Origin: CAYREX01 sp964423505
GTDB lineage: Bacteria; Fermentibacterota; Fermentibacteria; Fermentibacterales; JCC-6
Length of the DNA stretch: 64,000 nt
Assembly (NCBI GenBank): GCA_964423505.1
Contig: CAYREX010000005.1
Span: forward strand, 62,001-126,000
Direction: 5' to 3'
Part shown: in pieces, positions 17,731 to 26,308 of the stretch
Layout: the number at the start of each line of letters is the position of its first letter
Numbering within the stretch: the first letter of the stretch is position 1
The notes under the pieces: generated by a model
The model's input: only the letters and a program-made list of their open reading frames with translations
Databases searched by the model: none
Told to the model about the DNA's origin: nothing
Program-made: the position numbers and the translations under genes

Positions 17731-18727
17731 AGATGCTTTCATAGTCGGCACGGGCCACTGCGTCCCCGACAGGGTGCTGACGAACGCCGACCTCGAGCAG
17801 ATAGTCGAGACCTCGGACGAGTGGATAACCACGAGGACCGGCATCAAGGAGCGCAGGATAACCGACGAGGAGACGGCCACCTCCGACCTGGCCGAGGTAG
17901 CCGTGCGGGAGGCCCTTGATGCGGCCGGCTGGGAGCCCGCAGACGTAGAGCTGATTCTCTGCGGCACTGTGACGCCCGACTATGTCTTCCCGTCGACGGC
18001 GGCGCTGGTCGCCGACCGGCTGGGCATGGGCAAGATACCGGCCTACGACTTCGAGGCGGGATGCTCCGGCTTCCTGTACGGTCTCATCCAGGCGAGGGCC
18101 TTCGTCGGTTCGGGTATAGTGGATAGGGCGCTCGTCATCGGAGGTGAGTGCCTTACGAAGATAACCAACTGGGAGGACAGGACGTCCTGCATCCTCTTCG
18201 GCGACGGGGCCGGCGCCGTGGCCATCTCCTCGAGCGGCCCCGGCGCCCGGCTCGGCGGCTTCCACTGGGGCAGCGACGGCTCCGTCGGCCTGCACCTGGT
18301 CCAGCTCGGAGGAGGCTCGAGGCGCCCGGCCAGCAGGGAGACGGTAGACGCCAACGAGCATACCATCAGCATGGACGGCTCGCGCATCTTCAAGCACGCC
18401 GTCAGGGCCATGCGGGACTCGTGCCTCAAGGCCCTGGAGATGGAGGGCACTCCGAAGAGCGAGGTCGACTATCTGATATCCCACCAGGCCAACCTGAGGA
18501 TCATAGACGCCACCGCCAGGGCCCTGGAGCTGGAGCCGGAGCAGGTCTACATCAACATTCAGAAGTACGGAAACACCAGCGCCGCATCCATCCCCATAGC
18601 CCTGGACGAGGCCGTGCGGGAGGGAAGCATCGGCAGCGGGGACACCGTGGTGCTGGCTGCCTTCGGGGCCGGCCTGACCTGGGCGGGCATGGTCCTCCAC
18701 TGGGACGATGACGGAGGGACGAGTTGA
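17711..18727 (+). CDS. fabH: Beta-ketoacyl-ACP synthase III
   Basis: Condenses acetyl-CoA (or a branched starter) with malonyl-ACP to begin fatty acid synthesis. The active-site cysteine is Cys118 in EAGCSGFLYGL; the His and Asn of the triad are in ISHQANLRIIDA and KYGNTSAASIPIAL. Length is 338. The ATG at 17711 lies inside the end of plsX; a GTG at 17723 is an alternative. The stop overlaps the TTG of fabG. Confidence 0.95.
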   Translation: MGVPVSRDAFIVGTGHCVPDRVLTNADLEQIVETSDEWITTRTGIKERRITDEETATSDLAEVAVREALDAAGWEPADVELILCGTVTPDYVFPSTAALVADRLGMGKIPAYDFEAGCSGFLYGLIQARAFVGSGIVDRALVIGGECLTKITNWEDRTSCILFGDGAGAVAISSSGPGARLGGFHWGSDGSVGLHLVQLGGGSRRPASRETVDANEHTISMDGSRIFKHAVRAMRDSCLKALEMEGTPKSEVDYLISHQANLRIIDATARALELEPEQVYINIQKYGNTSAASIPIALDEAVREGSIGSGDTVVLAAFGAGLTWAGMVLHWDDDGGTS

Positions 18728-19446
18728 GCGGTACGGCGGTAGTGACCGGCGCTGCAAGGGGTATTGGCCTCGCCATATGCAGACGTCTGGTGGGCGCGGG
18801 CTGGAAGGTCGCCGGCTGCGACCTCCTGGAGGATGAGCTGGAAGAGGCCGGATCGGAGCTGGGCGACGGCTTCCACCCCTACGTCCTGGACGTCTCCGAT
18901 GAGGAGGCGGTGAGCGCCGCGGCGGCCGGAATCGAGGAGGAGCTCGGCCCGGTGACGGGGCTTGTGAACAACGCCGGGATAACCAGGGACTCCCTTCTGA
19001 TGAGGATGCGCAGCGGAGACTGGGACGCGGTGCTGGACGTGAACCTGAAGGGCGCCTTCCTCATGTGCAGGGCCTTCTCCAGGAGCATGCTCAGGCAGAG
19101 GAGCGGCTCGATCGTCAACATATCCTCCGTGGTAGCCCTCCTGGGAGCGGCAGGACAGGCCAACTACGCCGCTTCCAAGGCCGGTCTGCTCGGGCTCACC
19201 AGGGCCCTGGCAAGGGAGTTCGCCGCCAGGAGCATCAGGGTCAACGCGATAGCCCCCGGGTTCATCGAGACGGAGATGACCAGGGAGCTGCCGGAGGAGG
19301 TCAGGAGCGACTACGCCTCGCGGGTGCCCATGAACAGGATGGGTACCCCCGAGAGCATCGCGGACGGGGTGCTGTTCCTGTTGGGGGAGGACAGCACCTA
19401 TATTACCGGGGTAGTTCTCCCCATCGACGGTGGATTGACAACATGA
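18724..19446 (+). CDS. fabG: 3-oxoacyl-ACP reductase
   Basis: NADPH-dependent reduction of 3-oxoacyl-ACP. The short-chain dehydrogenase motifs are in place: GAARGIGLA near the start, VNNAGITRDSLLMRM, NISSVVALLGAAGQANYAASKAG with catalytic Ser, Tyr and Lys, and APGFIETEMT. The C-terminal GGLTT follows the usual FabG end. The start is TTG, overlapping the fabH stop by four bases. No fabD lies between them, unlike the enterobacterial cluster. Confidence 0.95.
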   Translation: MSGTAVVTGAARGIGLAICRRLVGAGWKVAGCDLLEDELEEAGSELGDGFHPYVLDVSDEEAVSAAAAGIEEELGPVTGLVNNAGITRDSLLMRMRSGDWDAVLDVNLKGAFLMCRAFSRSMLRQRSGSIVNISSVVALLGAAGQANYAASKAGLLGLTRALAREFAARSIRVNAIAPGFIETEMTRELPEEVRSDYASRVPMNRMGTPESIADGVLFLLGEDSTYITGVVLPIDGGLTT

Positions 19447-19459
19447 GAAAGGAACGATC

Positions 19460-19699
19460 ATGTCTCTGGAGAACCGCGTAGCCGAGATCATCATCGACAA
19501 GCTCGGAGTCAAGCCCGAGCAGGTGACGCCCGAGGCCCAGTTCGACACGGACCTGGGGGCCGACTCGATAGACCAGTACGAGCTCATCATGGGCTTCGAG
19601 GACGCCTTCGGTCTCAGGATCGACGAGGAGGAGGCGACCAAGCTCACCACCGTGGGCAAGGTCATACAGTACCTCAAGGAGAAGGACATAGAGGCCTAG
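19460..19699 (+). CDS. acpP: Acyl carrier protein
   Basis: A 79-residue acidic carrier with the phosphopantetheine serine at Ser36 in GADSIDQYE. The usual form at this site is DSLDTVEL or DSLDVVEL, so Ile, Gln and Tyr after the serine are variants of residues that contact partner enzymes. A GAAAGGAACG ribosome site precedes the ATG. It sits between fabG and fabF. Confidence 0.95.
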   Translation: MSLENRVAEIIIDKLGVKPEQVTPEAQFDTDLGADSIDQYELIMGFEDAFGLRIDEEEATKLTTVGKVIQYLKEKDIEA

Positions 19700-19805
19700 C
19701 AAGGCCGCACGGGCGGAAGCGGGGCTTCGCTTGCGCGGGGCTCCGCGGAGGCCATGCAGGCAGGCCGGGCCCGTGCCCGGAGACGGCAGTCGCAGGGAAG
19801 GGCTT

Positions 19806-21047
19806 ATGCGTAGACGTATCGTGATAACCGGGACGGGGGCCGTCACCCCCATAGGGTCCAATACCGCCGAGAGCTGGGAGAGCGCGCGGGAGGGCAGGAG
19901 CGGCATAGCCAGGATGACCCTGGTGGACCCCTCCGAGTTCACCAGCCAGATAGCCGGGGAGGTCGACGGCTTCGCGCCGGAGGACCATTTCGACCGGAAG
20001 CTGGCGAAGCGCATAGACCGCTATACCCAGTTCGCGATGGTCGCCGCCCGGGAGGCCTGGAAGAGCTCCGGCCTCGAGGGACGCGTGGACCCGGAGATGC
20101 TCGGCGTCGTCATAGGCTCGGGCATCGGTGGGATAGAGACCCTCGAGTCGCAGCACACGGTCGCCATCGAGCGGGGTCCGGGCAGGATAAACCCCTTCCT
20201 GGTCCCGATGATGATAAGCAACATCGCCGCCGGCAGGGTCGGGATAGAGACCGGTGCAAAGGGGGTCAACCTCTCCACCGTGACCGCATGCGCCAGCGCG
20301 GGTCACGCCATCGCGATCTCCCTGGACATGATACGGCTGGGCAGGGCCGACGCCATACTCGCCGGGGGGGCCGAGGCACCGATAACGCTGACCGGGGTGG
20401 GCGGCTTCTGCGCTCTCAGGTCCCTGTCGGTGAGGAACGACGACCCGGAGACCGCCTCAAGGCCCTTCGACCGGGACCGCGACGGCTTCGTCATAGCCGA
20501 GGGCGGCGCCGTGGTGATGCTCGAGGAGCTGGAGCACGCGAAGGCACGTGGTGCCGACATACTCGCCGAGTTGACAGGTATGGCCATGACCTGCGATGCC
20601 TACCACATAACCGCCCCGGCCGAGGACGGCGAGGGGTCCGCCAGGGCCATGACCCTCGCCATGAGGGACGCCGGGATGACCCCGGAGGACGTCGACTACA
20701 TCAACGCCCACGGCACTTCCACCCAGCTCAACGACATCAACGAGACCATCGCGATAAAGACCGCCCTGGGCGAGGAGCGGGCCGGGGAGATAATGGTCAG
20801 CTCGACCAAGTCGGTCACCGGCCACATGCTGGGGGCCGCCGGAGCCATAGAGACCATCTTCACAGCCCTGGCTCTGCGCGACGGGGTCGTACCCCCTACG
20901 GCCTCCCTGCAGGAGCCGGACGAGGGCTGCGACCTGGATTACGTCCAGCGTGAGGCCAGGGAGGTCCGCATAGGCGCAGCTCTCACCAACTCGCTCGGCT
21001 TCGGAGGGCACAACGTGACCCTCGCGCTGAAGCGGTTCGAGGGATAG
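19806..21047 (+). CDS. fabF: Beta-ketoacyl-ACP synthase II
   Basis: Elongating condensing enzyme. The active-site cysteine is Cys162 in VTACASAGHAIA; the two histidines are in NAHGTSTQLND and SVTGHMLGAAGAIE. Length 413 matches FabF. ATG at 19806 begins the first strand (RRRIVITGTGAVTPIGS). About 105 bases separate it from acpP. Confidence 0.95.
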   Translation: MRRRIVITGTGAVTPIGSNTAESWESAREGRSGIARMTLVDPSEFTSQIAGEVDGFAPEDHFDRKLAKRIDRYTQFAMVAAREAWKSSGLEGRVDPEMLGVVIGSGIGGIETLESQHTVAIERGPGRINPFLVPMMISNIAAGRVGIETGAKGVNLSTVTACASAGHAIAISLDMIRLGRADAILAGGAEAPITLTGVGGFCALRSLSVRNDDPETASRPFDRDRDGFVIAEGGAVVMLEELEHAKARGADILAELTGMAMTCDAYHITAPAEDGEGSARAMTLAMRDAGMTPEDVDYINAHGTSTQLNDINETIAIKTALGEERAGEIMVSSTKSVTGHMLGAAGAIETIFTALALRDGVVPPTASLQEPDEGCDLDYVQREAREVRIGAALTNSLGFGGHNVTLALKRFEG

Positions 21048-21171
21048 AAGCCGGAATCGACCCCCGGCCCACCCGCAGGAGTACCCTGGAGGGCCGCGGC
21101 GGCACGCACACCGACGGGGACGTACCGGACCCCACGGGCCGGACGGACCGATGATGACGCGAGGAGGGACC

Positions 21172-22344
21172 ATGCTCGACTACGGGCTTCCCGAGGAGCT
21201 CCATGACATAAGGGATATCTGCAGGGAGATAGGCGAGAGGTACATCCTGCCGGTCAGGGCCGAGCTGGACGAGGAGAACAGGTTCCCGCGGGAGATAATC
21301 GACAGGCTGGCCGAGAGCGACCTGCTTGGCATCTACATACCGGAGGAGTACGGCGGCTCCGCCGAGGTCTTCGGCGGCGGCTCCATGGCCCTCTGCGTGG
21401 CGACCGAGGAGCTCAGCCGCTACTGCGGCGGCGTAGCGGTCTCCTTCGCGGCCAACGCCCTCGGGGCCATGCCGATACTGATAAGCGGCTCCACCGAGCA
21501 GAAGTCCGCCTACCTGCCCGACCTGGCCTCGGGCGCGAGGCTCGCCGCGTTCGCCCTGACCGAGCCGGAGGCGGGCAGCGACGCCGGCTCGGTGAGGACG
21601 AAAGCGGTGCGGGACGGCGACCACTACGTGCTGAACGGCGTCAAGCAGTGGATAACCAACGGCGGTGAGGCGCAGGTATACACTGTCATCGCGATGACCG
21701 ACCCGAGCCGGGGGGCCAGGGGTCTCTCCGCGTTCATAGTCGACGAGGGCACGCCCGGTTTCTCCTACGGCAAGAAGGAGGACAAGATGGGCATCCGCGC
21801 CTCGGCCACCAGGGAGCTGGTCTTCGAGGACTGCAGGATACCCGCGGGCAGCATCATCGGACGTGAGGGGATGGGCTTCCTGGTCGCCATGAAGACCCTG
21901 AACCGCTCCCGCCCCGGAGTCGCCGCCCAGGCCGTGGGCATTGCCCAGGGAGCCATGGAGGAGGCCGCCAGGTACGCCTCCCAGAGGAAGCAGTTCGGTC
22001 AGCGCATAGACTCCTTCCAGGGGGTTCAGTTCATGCTGGCCGACATGGCCACGCAGATAGAGGCCGCCAGGGCGCTGACCTACAGCGTTGCCAGGATGGT
22101 GGACGCCGGCGCCAGGAAGTACGAGAAGGAGTCGGCTATGGCGAAGGTGCTCGCCAGCGACGTGGCCATGCGGGTCACCACCGACGCCGTGCAGGTCCTC
22201 GGAGGGTACGGATACATGAAGGAGTACCCGGTCGAGAAGATGATGCGCGACGCCAAGATAACGCAGATATACGAGGGTACCAACCAGATACAGAGGGCGG
22301 TCATAGCATCCGCGCTCATAAAGGAGACGGCCGCCGGCAACTAG
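21172..22344 (+). CDS. Acyl-CoA dehydrogenase
   Basis: FAD enzyme that oxidises acyl-CoA to 2-enoyl-CoA, or runs in reverse when paired with a bifurcating Etf. The fold is evident from YGGSAEVFGGGSMALCVATEEL, LTEPEAGSDAGSVRT, NGVKQWITNGGEA and the C-terminal QIYEGTNQIQRAV, where Glu368 is the expected catalytic base. Length is 390. ATG at 21172 has AGGAGG four bases upstream; an ATG at 21151 would be less well served. It is followed 18 bases later by etfB and etfA, so the three probably act together. The chain length is unknown. Confidence 0.93.
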   Translation: MLDYGLPEELHDIRDICREIGERYILPVRAELDEENRFPREIIDRLAESDLLGIYIPEEYGGSAEVFGGGSMALCVATEELSRYCGGVAVSFAANALGAMPILISGSTEQKSAYLPDLASGARLAAFALTEPEAGSDAGSVRTKAVRDGDHYVLNGVKQWITNGGEAQVYTVIAMTDPSRGARGLSAFIVDEGTPGFSYGKKEDKMGIRASATRELVFEDCRIPAGSIIGREGMGFLVAMKTLNRSRPGVAAQAVGIAQGAMEEAARYASQRKQFGQRIDSFQGVQFMLADMATQIEAARALTYSVARMVDAGARKYEKESAMAKVLASDVAMRVTTDAVQVLGGYGYMKEYPVEKMMRDAKITQIYEGTNQIQRAVIASALIKETAAGN

Positions 22345-22362
22345 GCCTCGAGAGGTAGAGAG

Positions 22363-23151
22363 ATGCGTATCGCAGTAGCTGTCAAGCAGGTGCCGGACAC
22401 TGCCGAGGTCCGCATCGACCATGAGAGGGGTACCCTCGTCCGCGAGGGGGTCCCGAGCATACTGAACCCCTTCGACGAGTACGCCATAGAGGAGGCCCTG
22501 CGGTGGCGGGACGAGCTGGGCGGGTCGGTCACCGTGCTGACCATGGGCCCCCCGCAGGCCGAGGCGGTGCTGCGCGAGGCCCTCTCCATGGGGGCGGACG
22601 ACGCTGTCCTGCTCTCCGACAGGGAGTTCGCCGGTGCGGACACCTGGGCGACGAGCCACACCCTGGCCGCCGCGGTCGTCAAGCTGGGCGACATCGACAT
22701 GGTCATAACCGGCAAGCAGGCCATCGACGGCGACACCGCCCAGACCGGCCCCGGGATAGCCGCATCGCTCGACTGGCCGCAGGTGACCTTCGTCGGCTCC
22801 GTGCGCGAGGTCGGCGACCGGCATCTGGTCGCCGAGCGGCTGGTCGAGGGCGGGTGCGAGGTGGTCCGCTGCTCCCTCCCGGCGGTGGTCACCGTACTCA
22901 AGGACGCGAACACCCCCAGGCTCCCGTCGCTCAGGGGCAAGATGAAGGCCAGGAAGGCAGAGATACCGGTCTGGGGGGCTGACGACCTCCGGTTATCCCC
23001 CTCCGAGACCGGTCTCGACGGCTCCCCTACCCGTGTGGTCAGCATCGCGACCCCGGAGAGGTGCGCGGGAGGGGTGGTCCATACCGGCACCCCGGAGGAG
23101 CTTGCGGCGAGGCTCGCCGACCTCCTGCTGGGCGAGAGGGAGGGCTCCTGA
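22363..23151 (+). CDS. etfB: Electron transfer flavoprotein beta subunit
   Basis: Beta subunit of an electron transfer flavoprotein. It starts RIAVAVKQVPDTAEVRID and contains the ETF-beta signature ITGKQAIDGDTAQTGPGIAASLDW. Length 262 is typical. The stop codon overlaps the start of etfA (TGATG). In bifurcating Etfs this subunit holds the second FAD in place of AMP; whether the residues that decide this are present needs a structural model. Confidence 0.95.
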   Translation: MRIAVAVKQVPDTAEVRIDHERGTLVREGVPSILNPFDEYAIEEALRWRDELGGSVTVLTMGPPQAEAVLREALSMGADDAVLLSDREFAGADTWATSHTLAAAVVKLGDIDMVITGKQAIDGDTAQTGPGIAASLDWPQVTFVGSVREVGDRHLVAERLVEGGCEVVRCSLPAVVTVLKDANTPRLPSLRGKMKARKAEIPVWGADDLRLSPSETGLDGSPTRVVSIATPERCAGGVVHTGTPEELAARLADLLLGEREGS

Positions 23152-24347
23152 TGGCCAGCATAGACGTGCGCAAGGAGACCTGCGTAGGATGCGGGGCCTG
23201 CGTCCCCGCCTGCCCGTACGGGGCGATATCCATGGAGGAGGAGCTGGCGGTCATCGGCCCGGAGTGCACCCTCTGCGGCGCCTGCGAGTCGGCATGCCCC
23301 TTCGGGGCCATTGTCATCAGGCAGGGCTCTGCGGAGACCGACAAGAGCGCCTACTCGGGCATAATGGTGGTCGCCGAGCAGAGGGACGGAGTCGTCGACG
23401 GCAGCACGCCGGAGCTGCTGGGCGAGGCGGTCAGGCTGGCCGGCGCATGCGACCAGGAGGTAACCGTCGCCCTGCTCACTGCCGCCCCGGGGAGCTGGCC
23501 CGAGAGGCTTGGTCACTACGGTGCCGACAGGGTCCTGCTGGCGGTTCACGAAGGGCTGGCCCACTACAGGACCGAGCCTTCGACCCGGATACTGGCCGGG
23601 ATGATAGAGCGGGAGAGACCGGCGGTGGTCCTCGCCGCCGCGACCACCACCGGCCGTGACCTCATGCCGAGGCTGGCCAAGGTCCTGGACGCCGGCCTGA
23701 CAGCCGACTGCACCGGTCTGACCATCGACGGGGAGACCGGCGACCTGCTGCAGACCAGGCCCGCCTTCGGCGGGAACATCATGGCCACCATCATCTGCGC
23801 CGACAGGCGACCCCAGATGGCCACGGTCCGGCCGAGGGTCATGAAGCCGCTGGAGCCGGACGTCGGCAGGTCCGCCGAGGTGGTCGTCTACGAACCGGGC
23901 GAGGAAGAGCTCCGCAGCAGGACGGAGGTCCTGGAGTTCCGGCCGCTCTCCGAGGGCGAGGTCGATATCACCGAGTCCGACCTGATAATCTCGGGCGGGC
24001 GAGGCCTCGGCGACCCCTCCAACTTCGCGCTGCTCTCCGAGCTGGCCGAGCTGCTGGACGGGACCGTCGGGGCCAGCCGGGCCGCGGTGGACGCCGGATG
24101 GATACCCTACCCGCACCAGGTCGGCCAGACCGGCAAGACGGTCAACCCCGGGACCTACCTGGCGTGCGGGATATCGGGCGCCGTCCAGCACAGGGTCGGG
24201 ATGCAGTCCTCAGACAGGATACTCGCGATAAACAAGGACCCCTCCGCGCCGATCTTCGAGTTCTGCACCGAGGGCTTCGTGGCCGACCTCTTCGAGGTCG
24301 TGCCCGAGCTCATGCGGGAGATAAGGCGCAGGCGAGGGGGGCAGTAG
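23151..24347 (+). CDS. etfA: Electron transfer flavoprotein alpha subunit with N-terminal 2[4Fe-4S] ferredoxin domain
   Basis: Residues 1-55 form a ferredoxin: Cys11, 14, 17, 21 and Cys39, 42, 45, 49 make two CxxCxxCxxxCP motifs. The rest is EtfA, with the FAD-binding C-terminal domain including SGGRGLGDPSNFALL, GRSAEVVVY and VGQTGKTVNPGTYLACGISGAVQHRVGM. Fused ferredoxins of this kind occur in Etfs of anaerobes that link to ferredoxin or NADH bifurcation. The ATG at 23151 shares a base with the etfB stop. Length is 398. The acyl-CoA dehydrogenase encoded upstream is the likely partner. Confidence 0.95.
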   Translation: MASIDVRKETCVGCGACVPACPYGAISMEEELAVIGPECTLCGACESACPFGAIVIRQGSAETDKSAYSGIMVVAEQRDGVVDGSTPELLGEAVRLAGACDQEVTVALLTAAPGSWPERLGHYGADRVLLAVHEGLAHYRTEPSTRILAGMIERERPAVVLAAATTTGRDLMPRLAKVLDAGLTADCTGLTIDGETGDLLQTRPAFGGNIMATIICADRRPQMATVRPRVMKPLEPDVGRSAEVVVYEPGEEELRSRTEVLEFRPLSEGEVDITESDLIISGGRGLGDPSNFALLSELAELLDGTVGASRAAVDAGWIPYPHQVGQTGKTVNPGTYLACGISGAVQHRVGMQSSDRILAINKDPSAPIFEFCTEGFVADLFEVVPELMREIRRRRGGQ

Positions 24348-24370
24348 GGCACCCGAGGAAGGAGAGCCGT

Positions 24371-24796
24371 ATGGGCAGCAGGCTCCAGTGGACCCCGGAC
24401 CTCTCGGTGGGCGTCGACCTCATAGACAGGCAGCACAGGGAGTGGATATCCCGCTTCAACGACCTCGAGGAGGCGGTCGGCTCCCTTCAGGGACCGGACA
24501 GGATAGCGGAGACACTCGGCTTCCTCATCGACTATACCGGCTTCCACTTCGACACGGAGGAGCGCCACATGGAGGCCTGCGACTACCCGGACCTCCCCGG
24601 GCACAGGGCGAGGCACGCCGAGCTCCGCTCGACCCTCTCCGGCCTGGTGACCGACTTCGAGGAGGACGGCGCAACCCATTCCCTGGCCGAGGCCATCGAC
24701 ACTTTCCTGGGCAACTGGCTGGTCGACCACATCCGCAGCGTCGACGCCAGGCTGGGCGACTACATGCGCGAGAGGGGCCTGGATCCGAACGACTGA
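24371..24796 (+). CDS. Bacteriohemerythrin
   Basis: A 141-residue protein with a full set of non-haem di-iron ligands: His22 (DRQH), His59 and Glu63 (FHFDTEE), His78 and His82 (HRARH), His120 and Asp125 (HIRSVD). It binds oxygen or senses it in the cytoplasm. The ATG has AGGAGAG a few bases before it. It sits between the etf genes and a predicted iron exporter pair, so a role in oxygen protection or iron storage is possible. Confidence 0.9.
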   Translation: MGSRLQWTPDLSVGVDLIDRQHREWISRFNDLEEAVGSLQGPDRIAETLGFLIDYTGFHFDTEERHMEACDYPDLPGHRARHAELRSTLSGLVTDFEEDGATHSLAEAIDTFLGNWLVDHIRSVDARLGDYMRERGLDPND

Positions 24797-24824
24797 GCCG
24801 GGACCGCCCACGGAGCGGGACCCG

Positions 24825-25484
24825 GTGCTCCGCCTCGAGGGGCTGAAGGTCGAGGCCGGAGGGGTCATGCTCCTCGAGGGCCTCGACCTCGAGCTCCGCA
24901 GGGGAGAGATGGTCGCCCTCTGCGGCCCGTCCGGCTGCGGCAAGACCACGCTGCTCAGGGTGGTGGCCGGCCTGGCCGACGCCGCAGGCGGCAGAGTGCT
25001 CCAGCACCCGTCCGGCGATGACGGCGACTGGCCCGGCTTCCGAAGGAGGGTGGTGCTGGTCCAGCAGAGGCCGGTGCTCCTGCCGGGGAGCGTCCGGGAC
25101 AACCTCCGCAGGCCGTTCGGCTACAGATCCGGCGGAGGTGCCGCCTTCCCGGAGAGAGAGGCCTCGACGCTGCTGGAGACCTTCGGGGTCTCACGGTCCA
25201 GGATGGACCAGGAGGCATCTTCTCTCTCCCAGGGCCAGCAGCAGAGGATATGCCTCGTGAGAGGGCTCATGCTGGAGCCGGAGGTACTTCTCCTGGACGA
25301 GCCTACCAGCGCCCTGGACCGGACGGCGGTGACCTCGGTGGAGAGCACCCTTAGGAGCGAGACCCGCCGGAGGGGGCTCTCCGCGCTGGTCGTCACCCAC
25401 GACGAGGCCCAGGCCGGGAGGCTCTGCGGGAGACGGGTCGACCTCGAGCGCTACATGGCGGGCGATGGCGTCGCAGCCGGCTGA
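24825..25484 (+). CDS. ABC transporter ATP-binding protein, FetA/YbbL-like
   Basis: Nucleotide-binding subunit with Walker A GPSGCGKTT at residues 34-42, signature LSQGQQQR and Walker B VLLLDEPTSALD. Length 219. Its partner, overlapping by 20 bases, is an UPF0014/FetB-like permease, so the pair resembles FetAB, which exports iron and gives resistance to oxidative stress in E. coli. The start is GTG. There is no lipoprotein or periplasmic subunit nearby. Confidence 0.85.
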   Translation: MLRLEGLKVEAGGVMLLEGLDLELRRGEMVALCGPSGCGKTTLLRVVAGLADAAGGRVLQHPSGDDGDWPGFRRRVVLVQQRPVLLPGSVRDNLRRPFGYRSGGGAAFPEREASTLLETFGVSRSRMDQEASSLSQGQQQRICLVRGLMLEPEVLLLDEPTSALDRTAVTSVESTLRSETRRRGLSALVVTHDEAQAGRLCGRRVDLERYMAGDGVAAG

Positions 25485-26289
25485 GCAGCTGCTCGACCTG
25501 GGCGCCTGGGATCTCGCGCTGAGCGCGGGCCTCATCCTCGTGAACGCCGCCGTGAGCATAGCCCTCCGCCTCGGCATGGAGAAGAGGCTGGCCCTGGCAT
25601 CTGTCAGGACCGTGGCGCAGCTCCTGCTCATAGGCTTCATCCTGGAGAGGGTGTTCAGGATAAGCACCCTCCCCGCGCTGCTCCCGGTGGTCCTGCTGAT
25701 GCTTCTGGCGGCGACCCACGCCGCGGTCACCAGGCCGAGCAGGAAGTTCGGCGGCATGGGGCTGCTGGCCTTCGCCAGCATGACCGCCACCGGCCTCGTC
25801 GTCACCGTCACCGGCACCGGACTGATAATAGGGGTCGAGCCGTGGTTCAGGCCCTCGTACCTGATACCGCTGCTGGGAATGGTCCTGGGCAACGCCATGA
25901 ACGGCATATCGCTCTCCATGGACAGCTTCCTGGAGACCCTCGCCGAGCGCAGGGGCAGGGTGGAGATGGAGCTGGCCCTGGGGGCAAGCCGCTGGGAGGC
26001 CGCGAGGCAGCCGGTGAGCGAGGCGGTGAGGAGGGGGATGATACCCATCATCAACAGCATGATGGTGGTGGGCATCGTATCCCTGCCCGGGATGATGACG
26101 GGCCAGATTCTGGCCGGGGCATCCCCCATCATAGCGGTGAAGTACCAGATAATGATAATGTTCATGATAGCGGCCGGTACAGCCATGGGCAGCATGGGAA
26201 TGGTGCTCATGGCGTACCGCCGGCTCTTCAACGACAGGCACCAGCTCCTGGCGGAGAGGATAAGCCGCAGGAGCGGGAGGGGCCGATGA
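25465..26289 (+). CDS. ABC transporter permease, FetB / UPF0014 family
   Basis: A 274-residue polytopic inner-membrane protein with several strongly hydrophobic helices and the family stretch LGASRWEAARQPVSEAVRRGMIP followed by GIVSLPGMMTGQILAGASP. These mark the UPF0014 permeases paired with FetA-type ATPases. The ATG at 25465 overlaps the ATPase gene. Substrate prediction (iron or other metal) rests on the family only. Confidence 0.85.
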   Translation: MASQPAEQLLDLGAWDLALSAGLILVNAAVSIALRLGMEKRLALASVRTVAQLLLIGFILERVFRISTLPALLPVVLLMLLAATHAAVTRPSRKFGGMGLLAFASMTATGLVVTVTGTGLIIGVEPWFRPSYLIPLLGMVLGNAMNGISLSMDSFLETLAERRGRVEMELALGASRWEAARQPVSEAVRRGMIPIINSMMVVGIVSLPGMMTGQILAGASPIIAVKYQIMIMFMIAAGTAMGSMGMVLMAYRRLFNDRHQLLAERISRRSGRGR

Positions 26290-26308
26290 GGCTGGAAGGA
26301 GACGACGG

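Noticed and set aside
20983..24191. Two long minus-strand frames opposite fabF, acyl-CoA dehydrogenase and etf genes
   Set aside because: Opposite well-defined genes, with shadow-like composition and no start signals.
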